Both the position numbers and the translations under genes were made by a program. From the NCBI RefSeq assembly GCF_000429905.1, contig NZ_AUCT01000038.1, forward strand, positions 1 to 49,058: 49,058 nucleotides of DNA, given 5' to 3'. Positions 15,193 through 23,071 of this stretch are shown piece after piece; within the stretch, counting starts at the first letter, position 1, and every line of letters starts with the position of its first letter. The notes beneath the pieces were generated by a model, which was given only the letters and a program-made list of their open reading frames with translations, ran no database searches and was not told the DNA's origin. The DNA comes from Desulfatibacillum aliphaticivorans DSM 15576 (GTDB lineage Bacteria; Desulfobacterota; Desulfobacteria; Desulfobacterales; Desulfatibacillaceae).

Positions 15193-16544
15193 GCCGATTC
15201 CCGCTTTATTTTGTCCTTGAGGTCTATAACCGATTCCCTGCACGGATACCCTTGCGCCAGGGCCTTTTCGTAATGCCTGACCGCCTTGTGCAGCTCGCCG
15301 CGTTTTTCCAGGATGCTCGCCATTCGGTATTGGCAGAGTGCGTTTTCCGGGGCGATTTCTATGCTCTGGGTTGCAAAACTGAGGGCGATTTCCGGATTTT
15401 CGCCGATCTGGTCGTAGGCGACTGCCAGGCTGGACAGGGATTCCGCCTCTTCGGGATTGCACTTTACGGCGTTGGCGTAGGCCTTGGCCGCCTCCGATGG
15501 ATTTCCCATTTCCATGTAGCAATCGCCCAGATACTTATGCCCGGTCCAGGCGTCCTGGTTGGATGCAACGGCCTTGTTCAAACAGTCCAGCGCTTTATCC
15601 GTTCGCCCTTTGGAAAGGTAAATCTTGCCTGTTTCCAAAAGCAATTCAAACAGGTCGGGCTCGATTTCCCCGGCTTGCAAAAAAAGATCCAGGGCCTTAT
15701 CCCGATTACCCATCATGAGATGGCTTACGCCCGTATTATAAACCGGCATGATCTCCGAGGGGTCCAGTTGAGACGCCATGTCAAACCGATCCAGGGCTTT
15801 GGGGTAGTCGCCCAGGACGGCGAAGCACACGCCCAGGCTGTTGTGCACGTTCACGGCGCCCGAATCCACCAATAGCGCCCGTTCATACTCCCGGATGGCG
15901 CCCTGGACGTCGTTGTCGTGATAGAGCTTGTCGCCGCTTATGTTCAGGCTGACGGAATCAAAAGGCGTAAACACGTCCGGGCCGAAGAATGCCGCATGGT
16001 CCAACGCCTTGAGTATGTTGTCAAAAATTTCCGCTTTCTTGAAATCCGCCGTAGGGAAGACGGCCGCGCCTACGGTGACTGTGGTCAGGCCATGATCCCT
16101 GACTGCGTCCTGGACGGCCAGGCCGATCTCGCGGCAGTCCCCGTCGCCGCCTTCCGGCAGGCACAGGGCGAAAACGCCGCGACCCAAAAGCCCCCATAAA
16201 AAGCCTTTTTCCGCGCAGGCTGTTTCAATGGCCTGGGCCGTGCTTTTCAGTTTTTCCAGTTGGGATTCCTGGGCGTCCTCCCCTTCCGGCGGGTCCAGGG
16301 CGTCCACCTTGACGGAAACGGCGCCAAAGGCGTGGAGAGGCTTGACCTGGGCCAGGCAGGCGTCAATAAAGGCCTGACCGGCCTTCAAGTCCGGGAATAG
16401 CTCCGCCAATTCCGGCGGCAGGACTTCCCGGGCTTCTTTGACCTCTTCGTGGTCCAGTTGCGGTACAGCCTCGGAAAACAAAAAGGCTTCGGTAAGATGT
16501 CGATTTTTACGGTTCCCCAAAAACAAACGCTCCTTTGCCGTCAA
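15189..16544 (-). CDS. TPR protein with degenerate GGDEF-like N-terminal half
   Basis: About 451 residues. Residues 70-200 include TTVTVGAAVFPTADF and ILKALDHAAFFGPD, which resemble the end of a GGDEF domain (vTvSiG ... ADxAlYxAK). The GG(D/E)EF loop itself is replaced by LLGRGVFALCLPE, so diguanylate cyclase activity is unlikely. At least six TPR units follow (for example VHNSLGVCFAVLGDYPKALD and GHKYLGDCYMEMGNPSEAAK). The start appears to be a TTG at 16544, with no strong ribosome site. It overlaps gmhA by 4 bp (ATGA) and lies 27 bp after selA. It is probably a cytoplasmic scaffold that may bind a nucleotide; partners unknown. Confidence 0.72.
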   Translation of the reverse strand: MTAKERLFLGNRKNRHLTEAFLFSEAVPQLDHEEVKEAREVLPPELAELFPDLKAGQAFIDACLAQVKPLHAFGAVSVKVDALDPPEGEDAQESQLEKLKSTAQAIETACAEKGFLWGLLGRGVFALCLPEGGDGDCREIGLAVQDAVRDHGLTTVTVGAAVFPTADFKKAEIFDNILKALDHAAFFGPDVFTPFDSVSLNISGDKLYHDNDVQGAIREYERALLVDSGAVNVHNSLGVCFAVLGDYPKALDRFDMASQLDPSEIMPVYNTGVSHLMMGNRDKALDLFLQAGEIEPDLFELLLETGKIYLSKGRTDKALDCLNKAVASNQDAWTGHKYLGDCYMEMGNPSEAAKAYANAVKCNPEEAESLSSLAVAYDQIGENPEIALSFATQSIEIAPENALCQYRMASILEKRGELHKAVRHYEKALAQGYPCRESVIDLKDKIKRESA

Positions 16545-16571
16545 TTTGTATCAAAGGCGAAGCAGGCCTTT

Positions 16572-17972
16572 TTAGCTTTTCCCGGCGACCAGCTCCGCAG
16601 CATGGGCCGCCAGGGGTATTTCATCGTCCGCGATGGTGCGCATATCCAGGGTGAACACGTCGTCCTCGATGCGCCCCACCATGGGAAGCTCCAGCTTCCG
16701 CATGGCCTTTTCCACGCTGTTGGCGGTGCGGCCTTTAATTAAAATAGCCACGCCAAAGCTGGGCAGATTTTGCAACGGCAAGGCGCCGCCGCCGACTTTG
16801 GAGTCGATGGCTTTGACCTTGGCGGAGAGGTTCTCGAGCCCCAGTTTTTTGATGCGGGCCTGCAGGCGCCTGGCTTTTCGTTTGATGATTTCCGGGTCCA
16901 TGGTCAACATGCGCAGGGTGGGCACGGCCTCCATGCGCTTAATGGGATCCCGGTACAGCCGCAAAGTGGTTTCCAGGGCCGCCAAAGTCAGCTTGTCTAT
17001 GCGTAAAGCCCGGGCCACGGGATGCTTCTTGATCTTGTTGACGGACTCCGCCTTGCCCACGATGATCCCGGCCTGGGGGCCGCCCAGCATTTTATCGCCG
17101 GAAAAGGTGACCACGTCGGCGCCGGCCGCCACGGACTCCATGACCGTAGGCTCCTTGGCCAGGCCGTATTGAGAGAGATCCACCAGACTGCCGCTGCCCA
17201 GATCCTCCATGACGATCAGATCGTGCTTTTTGCCCAGGCCCACGATTTCCTCCAGGCTGACGGTGGCGGTAAACCCGACCACGGCGAAGTTGCTGGTGTG
17301 GGCCTTTAAAAGCATGGCGGTTTCTACGCCAATGGCGTTTTCGTAGTCGTGCAAGTGGGTGCGGTTGGTGGTTCCCACTTCCTTGAGGACGGCGCCGCTG
17401 GACGCCATGACGTCCGGAATGCGGAAGGACCCGCCGATTTCCACCAGCTCCCCGCGGGAAACCACGACTTCATGCCCTTTAGCCAGGGCCATGAGGCTCA
17501 GAAACACGGCGCCCGCGTTGTTGTTCACCGCCATGGCTGCTTCGGCGCCCGTCAATTCGCACAGGAGGTCTTCCACAATGGAAAAACGGGAGCCGCGTTT
17601 GCCGGCCTCCAAGTCGAATTCCAGATTGGAATAGCGCCCGGCGACATTCACAATGTGGTCGCACACGACAGAGGGCAGCAGGCTGCGGCCCAGGTTGGTG
17701 TGCACCACCACGCCTGTGCCGTTGATAACCCGCCTTAGGTTGTCCCGCATATCCAGGGCAACGAGAGCGCGCGCCCTTTCCAAAACCGAGTCCTCCAGGT
17801 TGTCGCCAGTCCAGGAAGGCGCCTCGCCTGCAACCAGGCTGCGCCTGGCGTCTTCAATGGCGGTTCTGGCTGCCTTAAGCAGCACGGAGCGGGGCGGGCC
17901 GCCGTTTTCAGCCATCAGGGAATCCAGGATGCGATCCACCTTGGGCAGGGACTTTAACTGGTTGATAGCCAT
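16572..17972 (-). CDS. selA: SelA, L-seryl-tRNA(Sec) selenium transferase
   Basis: 466 residues, the usual length. It contains LPKVDRILDSLMAENG, RRVINGTGVVVHTNLGRSLL, VNNNAGAVFLSLMALA and FSGDKMLGGPQAGIIVGK, where the lysine binds pyridoxal phosphate. SelA converts seryl-tRNA(Sec) to selenocysteinyl-tRNA(Sec) using selenophosphate. A longer frame reaches 18023, but the ATG at 17972 starts the normal MAINQLKSLPKVDRIL terminus. Neither selB, selC nor selD lies in the window. The formate dehydrogenase at 23072-25834 needs this product because its TGA codon must be read as selenocysteine. Confidence 0.94.
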   Translation of the reverse strand: MAINQLKSLPKVDRILDSLMAENGGPPRSVLLKAARTAIEDARRSLVAGEAPSWTGDNLEDSVLERARALVALDMRDNLRRVINGTGVVVHTNLGRSLLPSVVCDHIVNVAGRYSNLEFDLEAGKRGSRFSIVEDLLCELTGAEAAMAVNNNAGAVFLSLMALAKGHEVVVSRGELVEIGGSFRIPDVMASSGAVLKEVGTTNRTHLHDYENAIGVETAMLLKAHTSNFAVVGFTATVSLEEIVGLGKKHDLIVMEDLGSGSLVDLSQYGLAKEPTVMESVAAGADVVTFSGDKMLGGPQAGIIVGKAESVNKIKKHPVARALRIDKLTLAALETTLRLYRDPIKRMEAVPTLRMLTMDPEIIKRKARRLQARIKKLGLENLSAKVKAIDSKVGGGALPLQNLPSFGVAILIKGRTANSVEKAMRKLELPMVGRIEDDVFTLDMRTIADDEIPLAAHAAELVAGKS

Positions 17973-17996
17973 ATTATTTTCAGACCTGAGTGGTTT

Positions 17997-18036
17997 ATTC
18001 TGTTTTGTATTTTTTTCCGGCATGATTCTGTTTTGT
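17997..18036. promoter_or_regulatory. Direct repeats and promoter region between selA and acyl-CoA dehydrogenase
   Basis: ATTCTGTTTTGT occurs twice, at 17997-18008 and 18025-18036, in the 136-bp divergent space. Just after it, TTGGAT (18037-18042) and TATTCT (18061-18066) at 18-bp spacing could be a promoter for the plus-strand gene. The repeats might bind a regulator; none is known. Confidence 0.35.
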
Positions 18037-18108
18037 TTGGATTGTTACTGTCAAACGTGTTATTCTGTCGTGACCTCGGTACATTGTCAACCTGAAAAGG
18101 AGGGTCTG

Positions 18109-19257
18109 GTGGACTTTGATCTTAATAAAGAACAAGAAATGATCCGTGACGCGGTGCGGAGCTTCGCCGAAAAGGAAATAGCTCCGGTCGCTTTGGAATT
18201 GGATGAGAAGGAAGAGTTCTCCCCGGAGCTGACCAAAGCCATGGGGGAAATCGGCCTGTTCGGCATGTTCGTGCCCGAAGTCTACGGCGGGCAGGAAATG
18301 GACTACATCTCCTACGCCATCGCCGTGGAAGAGGTGGCGCGCATTGACGGGTCCCAGGCTGCTACCGTGGCCGCGGGCAACTCTCTGGGCATCGGTCCCA
18401 TCAATTATTTCGGCAGCGAAGAGCAAAAAAAGAAATACCTGCCCAAGCTGTGTACGGGCGAGGCCCTGTGGGGATTCGGCCTGACCGAGCCCGAGGCGGG
18501 CTCCGACGCGGGCGGATCCAAGACCACGGCCGTCAAGGACGGCAATGAATGGGTCCTTAACGGGTCCAAGATTTTCATCACCAACGCGGCCTGCGAACTT
18601 TCTCTGGGCGTGACGGTTCAAGCGGTTACGGGAACCAGGGCCGACGGCCGCCCGGAAACCACCTGCTTTTTGCTGGAGCACGGCACCCCCGGCTTTACCG
18701 CCAAAGCCATGCATAAAAAGCTCATGTGGCGTTCCTCCAGCACGGCGGAACTTTATTTTGACAACGTGCGCCTGAAAGAAGACGCCATCCTGGGCAAGCC
18801 CGGCGACGGATTCAAGCAAATGCTCAAGACGCTCGACGGCGGCAGGCTGTCCATCGGCGCCATGGGCCTGGGCGGCGCGCAAGGCGCGTATGAACTGGCC
18901 CTGAAATACGCCAAGCAGCGCAAACAGTTCGGTCAGCCCATCTCCAAATTCCAGGCCAACGCCTTTAAACTGGCGGACTGCGCCATGGAAATCGAATGCG
19001 CCAGAAACCTTCTTTATAAGGCCTGCTGGCTCAGATCCCAGCACAGGCCGTTCCAGAAACTGGCCTCCATGGCCAAGCTCTACTGCTCCGAGGTCATGTA
19101 CCGGGTGGCCAACCACGCCGTGCAGATTCACGGCGGTTACGGCCTTATGAAGGAATACAATGTAGAGCGTTTCTACCGCGACCAGAAATTGCTGGACATC
19201 GGCGAAGGCACGTCTGAAATCCAGAGACTTGTCATCTCCCGGTATATCGGGTGCTGA
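18109..19257 (+). CDS. Acyl-CoA dehydrogenase, short/medium-chain type
   Basis: 382 residues with the full acyl-CoA dehydrogenase layout. The N-terminal helical domain is FDLNKEQEMIRDAVRSFAEK. The middle beta domain has WGFGLTEPEAGSDAGG and KIFITNAACE. The C-terminal helical domain ends with QIHGGYGLMKEYNVERFYRD and IGEGTSEIQRLVISRYIG. The glutamate of GEGTSEIQ is the usual catalytic base in short/medium-chain enzymes. It oxidises acyl-CoA to enoyl-CoA and normally passes electrons to ETF. The start is a GTG at 18109 with AGGAGG five bases upstream. It is a single-gene unit, divergent from selA, with a strong terminator after it. The exact substrate cannot be told from sequence. Confidence 0.9.
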   Translation: MDFDLNKEQEMIRDAVRSFAEKEIAPVALELDEKEEFSPELTKAMGEIGLFGMFVPEVYGGQEMDYISYAIAVEEVARIDGSQAATVAAGNSLGIGPINYFGSEEQKKKYLPKLCTGEALWGFGLTEPEAGSDAGGSKTTAVKDGNEWVLNGSKIFITNAACELSLGVTVQAVTGTRADGRPETTCFLLEHGTPGFTAKAMHKKLMWRSSSTAELYFDNVRLKEDAILGKPGDGFKQMLKTLDGGRLSIGAMGLGGAQGAYELALKYAKQRKQFGQPISKFQANAFKLADCAMEIECARNLLYKACWLRSQHRPFQKLASMAKLYCSEVMYRVANHAVQIHGGYGLMKEYNVERFYRDQKLLDIGEGTSEIQRLVISRYIGC

Positions 19258-19272
19258 GTACTTAAAAGGGGC

Positions 19273-19308
19273 AAGGCATCCTGGAATAAAAGCCAGGATG
19301 CCTTCTTT
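19273..19308 (+). terminator. Rho-independent terminator after acyl-CoA dehydrogenase
   Basis: AAGGCATCCTGG (19273-19284) and CCAGGATGCCTT (19293-19304) form a perfect 12-bp stem with an 8-base loop, followed by CTTT. It lies 15 bp after the stop codon. Confidence 0.85.
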
Positions 19309-19330
19309 AAGTTCATTCCTATGGCTTAGG

Positions 19331-20686
19331 TTATTTTAACCTTTGCACGGGGCCTTTTCCGTCCCCAACATGTCCTTCAGTAGATGATAGTAATATTTGA
19401 TACTCCTCAATTAACTTATCAATATACTTTTCTTCAGTAGCTATAATTGTTTTCATAGGCCATTTGACCGCGTCATAACCGTCATATTGTTTAAGAGCAG
19501 TTCCTATGTTGCCACAGTCTGGGACACAAACATCTTCGGTATCAATATCTGGTATGGGAATTATTGCATATTTGTACTTAGTTGATATTGTGCATCCAAA
19601 TAATAACGCATTTAACTCACGGCTTTTTTGCAATTCAGGAAAAAAATCATGGATGCTATAATAGGTATTTTTTTTATGAATGGCCGCAAGCTTTCCCAAA
19701 ATGCCATTGTCATCTGCTAAACCGGAATCGCTATTTGCCGAATTATATACCCGTATTCGAGTCTGATTTATTGTGCCACCAGACTTTTTTGCATTTGATT
19801 CCAAATTGCTGATATATTTACCTCCCTTAATCTGCTTCCAAAAAGCTGCTTTCTGATCCTCTCTGGAAATAACCAACACATTATCATCAGACTCATAATT
19901 TAGCTGATTTAATATATCTATTACATGTGTATGAGTTGCCATATTTTTAGTAATATTAACCTGCTTTACTGTTTCAAAGGCTCTTGATGCAACTTTATCC
20001 AATTCATGATCCAATCCTATACTCATATAAAATCTCAGCACATCACCTTTAATGGGTGGAAAATAGCTATATTTTTTAAAGGTATGCCCTGGCGAACTTG
20101 GGCTATATACACATTCTTTGTAGTCCACAGGAGGAGAATACGTATATGTTTGCAACTCAATACCATGCTTACATATCAAAACATCGTTTGGGACAAACTC
20201 AAATTTTGTTCCTATATTTAAATTCCTCAAAAGATCATAATATGATTTACTAATCATAATTTCACGGTCATCACAAAAGTTTAATATTCGCTCTGCTATA
20301 TTAATTGTATCGCCTATCTGTATGACTTTGTTTTGTACAAACTGATAGTCTTTAGTTATAAAAACATGATCAAATTCGGAATAGTTCGCAGAGGCCTTAA
20401 CTTCCAGACCATTTTGACACATATCAATAGCAAAATTTATTATAAAATGAGTAAATTTTTCCATTACATTTTTATTAATGTCACACTTGCGGCCTAATGA
20501 TATAATTGCTCCGTCGCCCGTCGAATGCACATCAGGTTCGTATTCTGACAAACTCTCTAGGTTGACTTCCAATTCCTGTATAAAGAACTCAACATCTTCT
20601 TTCTGCTGATCAAGTGTTTTTTTTGAATAGCTCACTATATCAAAAATTGCTACGACCACCCTATTCAACCGTTCCATTTTCCCCAT
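19331..20686 (-). CDS. Class III nucleotidyl cyclase with unknown C-terminal domain
   Basis: 451 residues from the ATG at 20686, chosen because AAGGAGAGGGG lies just before it. Residues 1-190 form a class III adenylate/guanylate-type cyclase domain. The metal aspartates appear at D16 (AIFDIVSYS) and D58 (STGDGAIISLG), and the transition-state pair at N129 and R133 (IGDTINIAERI). The catalytic set thus looks complete; which nucleotide it cyclises cannot be told. Residues from about 200 to 451 match no domain I know (DNVLVISREDQKAAFW, GCTISTKYKYAIIPIPDI). The gene is clearly more AT-rich than its flanks and lies beside toxin-antitoxin genes and repeats, which suggests transfer. A Pycsar-like defence role is possible, but no effector gene adjoins it. 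Confidence 0.72.
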   Translation of the reverse strand: MGKMERLNRVVVAIFDIVSYSKKTLDQQKEDVEFFIQELEVNLESLSEYEPDVHSTGDGAIISLGRKCDINKNVMEKFTHFIINFAIDMCQNGLEVKASANYSEFDHVFITKDYQFVQNKVIQIGDTINIAERILNFCDDREIMISKSYYDLLRNLNIGTKFEFVPNDVLICKHGIELQTYTYSPPVDYKECVYSPSSPGHTFKKYSYFPPIKGDVLRFYMSIGLDHELDKVASRAFETVKQVNITKNMATHTHVIDILNQLNYESDDNVLVISREDQKAAFWKQIKGGKYISNLESNAKKSGGTINQTRIRVYNSANSDSGLADDNGILGKLAAIHKKNTYYSIHDFFPELQKSRELNALLFGCTISTKYKYAIIPIPDIDTEDVCVPDCGNIGTALKQYDGYDAVKWPMKTIIATEEKYIDKLIEEYQILLSSTEGHVGDGKGPVQRLK

Positions 20687-21231
20687 ACCCCTCTCCTTTC
20701 GGCATCTGATAGTCACTGCAACTGAAATTCAGGCATTAAATTACAGTCGTGTAGCATAGAATTTTGAATGCTTCAACAGAATTATGAACTGCATACACAA
20801 TATTAATTCGAGATATGATCGTAGATATATAGCAATCATCATAAGGGGGAACAAAATAAGTATTTTCACATAATGCCTTGATATTATGTATGTTATAACG
20901 TTAAAATATTCCTAAAAAATTTCTGAGAAGAGGCCCGGCAAACACCTTTGGAATCAATCCGAACTTGGAAATTTTCGGATACGCACCAGGTCGCTGTTTT
21001 ATGCTTCGATGAAATGGTCTCCTCAGTTTCACAAAACGACGTCTATGCGCACCCTGCCCTATACCTTCCATACTGTAGAAGTACACATAAATTCGAAAGG
21101 GACCCGCAGCAACGGCTTTTCCCGTTTGCGCTTTATGGGGTTGTTCTTGTATACTATTTCAAGCGGTTAACTTTGGGGCGTACATAGGATTAGTCTTGTC
21201 TCGCTCGGCGTTTTGACAAAAGGACGCTGGG

Positions 21232-21247
21232 TCCCCGCTTGCGGGGA
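21232..21247. repeat. REP-like palindrome
   Basis: TCCCCGC-TT-GCGGGGA is a perfect 7-bp-arm palindrome set in the context CTGGGTCCCCGCTTGCGG followed by GGATGAC. The layout CTGG-pal-ATGAC is the same as the longer palindrome at 30656-30707 (CTGGATTCC ... GGAATGAC). Both belong to a dispersed REP-like class. Confidence 0.6.
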
Positions 21248-21288
21248 TGACGACCTATTAGGTTACTCTTAATTCTGGGGAAGATTGC

Positions 21289-21374
21289 GATTTCAGGGGA
21301 CACGATACTGATTTCACAGTCTTCCTTGGCGGCATTTTACGCACTTGCAGAAATCAGTTCATGTCCCCGAAATC
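21289..21374. repeat. MITE/REP-like inverted-repeat element, copy A1
   Basis: The ends GATTTCAGGGGACACGATAC and GTTCATGTCCCCGAAATC are imperfect inverted repeats, and the inner words CTGATTTC and GAAATCAG are also inverted. Closely related copies lie at 30771-30859 and 30887-30973. The GGGGACACGATACT word is typical of small elements mobilised by REP-associated (IS200-like) transposases; no such transposase is in the window. Confidence 0.75.
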
Positions 21375-21437
21375 TTACGCCGTATCCGTTGCCCGTCATC
21401 CCTGTGAAAGGATGCGGTGGAATGAGTTAAATATTTC

Positions 21438-21974
21438 ATGGCGAACCCTATTCACGAAAAGAAAATCATCATCATCGCCGGGCCGAACGGCGCGGGAAAG
21501 ACCACCTTTGCGGAGGAGTTTCTTCCCAAGGACGCAGGCTGCCCTAACTTCGTCAATGCGGACCTGATCGCCGCGGGCTTATCTCCTTTTGCGCCCGAGC
21601 AAGCCGCCATAAAGGCCGGACGCCTGATGTTGCAGGAAATTCATGGCTATGCGAAAAAAGGCGTGAGTTTCAGCTTTGAGACAACCTTGGCCGGGAAGAG
21701 TTACGCGAGGTTGATCCCTAAGTGGCGCAGGTCAGGATACAGTGTCAAAATGTTCTTTTTGTCCTTGCCCACGCCGGAATTGGCTATTGAACGGGTGAGG
21801 ATAAGGGTCGCATTAGGCGGCCACAGCGTCCCTGAGCCAGTGGTCAGGAGGCGATTTTCCGCTGGCTTAAAAAACTTTGAGGAAATATACAAACCCATTG
21901 TAGACGAATGGATTTTATACGATAATTCAACTGATTATCCCAAGATACTATTGGAAGGAGAAAGTGATGGATAA
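21438..21974 (+). CDS. Zeta-toxin-like P-loop kinase
   Basis: 178 residues. A Walker A motif GPNGAGKTT lies at 15-23, followed by NFVNADLIAAGLSPF and FSFETTLAGKSYARLIPKWR, which match the zeta-toxin / UDP-N-acetylglucosamine-kinase family. The Asp in VNADLI and the Glu in FSFETTL are the usual substrate-binding acids. Zeta toxins phosphorylate UDP-GlcNAc and block wall synthesis. Many small relatives like this one have no proven toxicity. The stop overlaps the next gene by 8 bp. It lacks an epsilon-type antitoxin; the downstream 60-residue protein is the likely partner. Confidence 0.8.
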   Translation: MANPIHEKKIIIIAGPNGAGKTTFAEEFLPKDAGCPNFVNADLIAAGLSPFAPEQAAIKAGRLMLQEIHGYAKKGVSFSFETTLAGKSYARLIPKWRRSGYSVKMFFLSLPTPELAIERVRIRVALGGHSVPEPVVRRRFSAGLKNFEEIYKPIVDEWILYDNSTDYPKILLEGESDG

Positions 21975-22149
21975 GCAAAACCAGGAATCTTCCAATCAAA
22001 AAAAGCGTGATCCTGATATCGCTGCTTCTGAGGCAGCCCTGATCCGCGCAGGCAAACTGGCCCGAAAAAGAGCCCGCCAGGCAGGCGTGGGCGTTATCAT
22101 CATGAAAGATGGCAAAATTGTGGAGGATTTTTCGGAAGAGAAAGAATAG
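21967..22149 (+). CDS. Small charged partner protein of the zeta-like kinase
   Basis: 60 residues, starting MDKQNQESSNQKKRDPD and ending VGVIIMKDGKIVEDFSEEKE. The sequence is basic and acidic by turns, with a central ALIRAGKLARKRARQAG helix. The ATG at 21967 has GGAAGGAG six bases upstream and overlaps the kinase stop by 8 bp, so the two are translationally coupled. Small proteins of this kind often follow zeta-like kinases; an antitoxin role is inferred from position only. A second, broken copy of its last 28 codons lies at 22744-22830. Confidence 0.65.
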   Translation: MDKQNQESSNQKKRDPDIAASEAALIRAGKLARKRARQAGVGVIIMKDGKIVEDFSEEKE

Positions 22150-22251
22150 CCAACACCCGGCTTGGCGCCCTGCCGAAGTAAAAGCCTTGCACAAATTAGC
22201 AACAGCCTGATATAAAAAATATAAATAAACTAACGACATAAGGGTGTGCAT

Positions 22252-22440
22252 ATGCAAACTGAAAAAATCAAACCCAAAGCCCAGCAAATTCTGGATAGCC
22301 TGCCGGATTCGGCTACCTGGGATGACTTGATGTATCGGATATACGTGCGCCAATCCATTGAAGCCGGGCTGGAAGACAGCGATAATGGGCGGACAATGGA
22401 CGTTAGGGACGTGCGAAAAAAATTCGGACTGCCGGAATGA
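22252..22440 (+). CDS. RelB/ParD-type antitoxin
   Basis: 62 residues: IKPKAQQILDSLPDSATWDD, LMYRIYVRQSIEAGLEDSDN, then VRDVRKKFGLPE. The layout matches small antitoxins paired with RelE/ParE toxins, with an N-terminal DNA-binding and dimer part and a C-terminal toxin-binding tail. The ATG at 22252 has AAGGG seven bases upstream; a GTG at 22246 is also possible. It overlaps the toxin in ATGA. It probably represses its own operon. Confidence 0.78.
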   Translation: MQTEKIKPKAQQILDSLPDSATWDDLMYRIYVRQSIEAGLEDSDNGRTMDVRDVRKKFGLPE

Positions 22441-22724
22441 AGGTCCTTTGGACAAAAAACGCCATTGACCACCTGGATGGCATTTATGAATATATAGCCG
22501 TTAACTCCCCCACCTACGCCAAAAAAACGGTGGACAGAATTACCCGCCGGTCGCAGCAAATCGCCGACCAGCCCTTTTCCGGGCGCAAAGTTCCTGAATA
22601 TGAGTCTGATGATATTCGTGAGTTGATAGAAAACCCTTATAGATTAATTTATCGGATCAAGCCGGATCAAATAGACGTCCTGGCTGTAATCCACGGGGTG
22701 CGGTTGCTTCCGGAGGACTTATAA
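22437..22724 (+). CDS. RelE/ParE-family toxin
   Basis: 95 residues: MKVLWTKNAIDHLDGIYEYI, DRITRRSQQIADQPFSGRKV, IRELIENPYRLIYRIKPDQI, VLAVIHGVRLLP. The ELIENPYRLIYRI and VIHGVR strands are diagnostic of the ParE branch, which generally acts on DNA gyrase, while RelE cuts mRNA on the ribosome. Which target applies here cannot be told. The start overlaps the antitoxin stop (ATGA), a standard antitoxin-toxin arrangement. It is the second toxin-antitoxin pair within 1.3 kb. Confidence 0.85.
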   Translation: MKVLWTKNAIDHLDGIYEYIAVNSPTYAKKTVDRITRRSQQIADQPFSGRKVPEYESDDIRELIENPYRLIYRIKPDQIDVLAVIHGVRLLPEDL

Positions 22725-22743
22725 TGGCCAATTCCTTGAGCGA

Positions 22744-22830
22744 AAGTTGGCCCGAAAAAGAGCCTGCCAGGCCGGCGTGGGCGTTATCATCATGAGAGAC
22801 GGCAAGATTGTGGAGGATTTTTCCGAATAG
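22744..22830 (+). pseudogene. Truncated duplicate of the zeta-partner gene
   Basis: The frame reads KLARKRACQAGVGVIIMRDG then KIVEDFSE and a TAG. This nearly copies the C-terminus of the gene at 21967-22149 (KLARKRARQAGVGVIIMKDG then KIVEDFSEEKE), and the DNA is also close. No start codon with a ribosome site is in frame; the ATG at 22724 reads a different frame that ends after 23 codons. It is best read as the leftover of a duplication, with the ParE-type pair lying between the two copies. Confidence 0.75.
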
Positions 22831-22884
22831 TACGCCGTCAATGTTAACTGATTTGTTTTGATACAATTAGCGTCTTTTACTGAT

Positions 22885-22934
22885 AAAAAAACTCGGGCAG
22901 TGCGAGGGAAATTCGCACCGCCCGGTTTTTTTTT
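22885..22934. terminator. Bidirectional rho-independent terminator
   Basis: CGGGCAGTGCGA (22894-22905) pairs with TCGCACCGCCCG (22913-22924) with one mismatch. A run of nine T follows on the plus strand and a run of seven A precedes it, so it can stop both the toxin-antitoxin transcript and the formate dehydrogenase transcript coming from the right. Confidence 0.88.
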
Positions 22935-23071
22935 AGCAGACCTGCCGATTGGGAATCAATCGTCAAGATGGTTATGGAAGCAGGAAGACCTGCCGTCCAT
23001 TTTTAGAGAGGGCTATCGCCCATTTTTTTAGTGCGTTTTCATACGAACCCAACGGCTTTCCGCCGGAGTTC

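Larger units (their letters stand above)
20687..21437. other. Intergenic region of 751 bp, AT-rich then repeat-bearing
   Basis: This is the divergent space between the cyclase and the zeta-like kinase. The first 230 bases are AT-rich and probably hold the cyclase promoter. Short frames at 20901-21187 have no ribosome site or recognisable protein. The last 210 bases contain two palindromic repeats listed separately. Confidence 0.6.

Noticed and set aside
15189..16544. Active diguanylate cyclase
   Set aside because: The GG(D/E)EF loop is replaced by LLGRGVFALCLPE, so only a distant structural likeness remains.
20901..21187. Small frames on both strands between the cyclase and the zeta-like kinase
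   Set aside because: No ribosome site, no conserved-looking protein and no start context; treated as noncoding.
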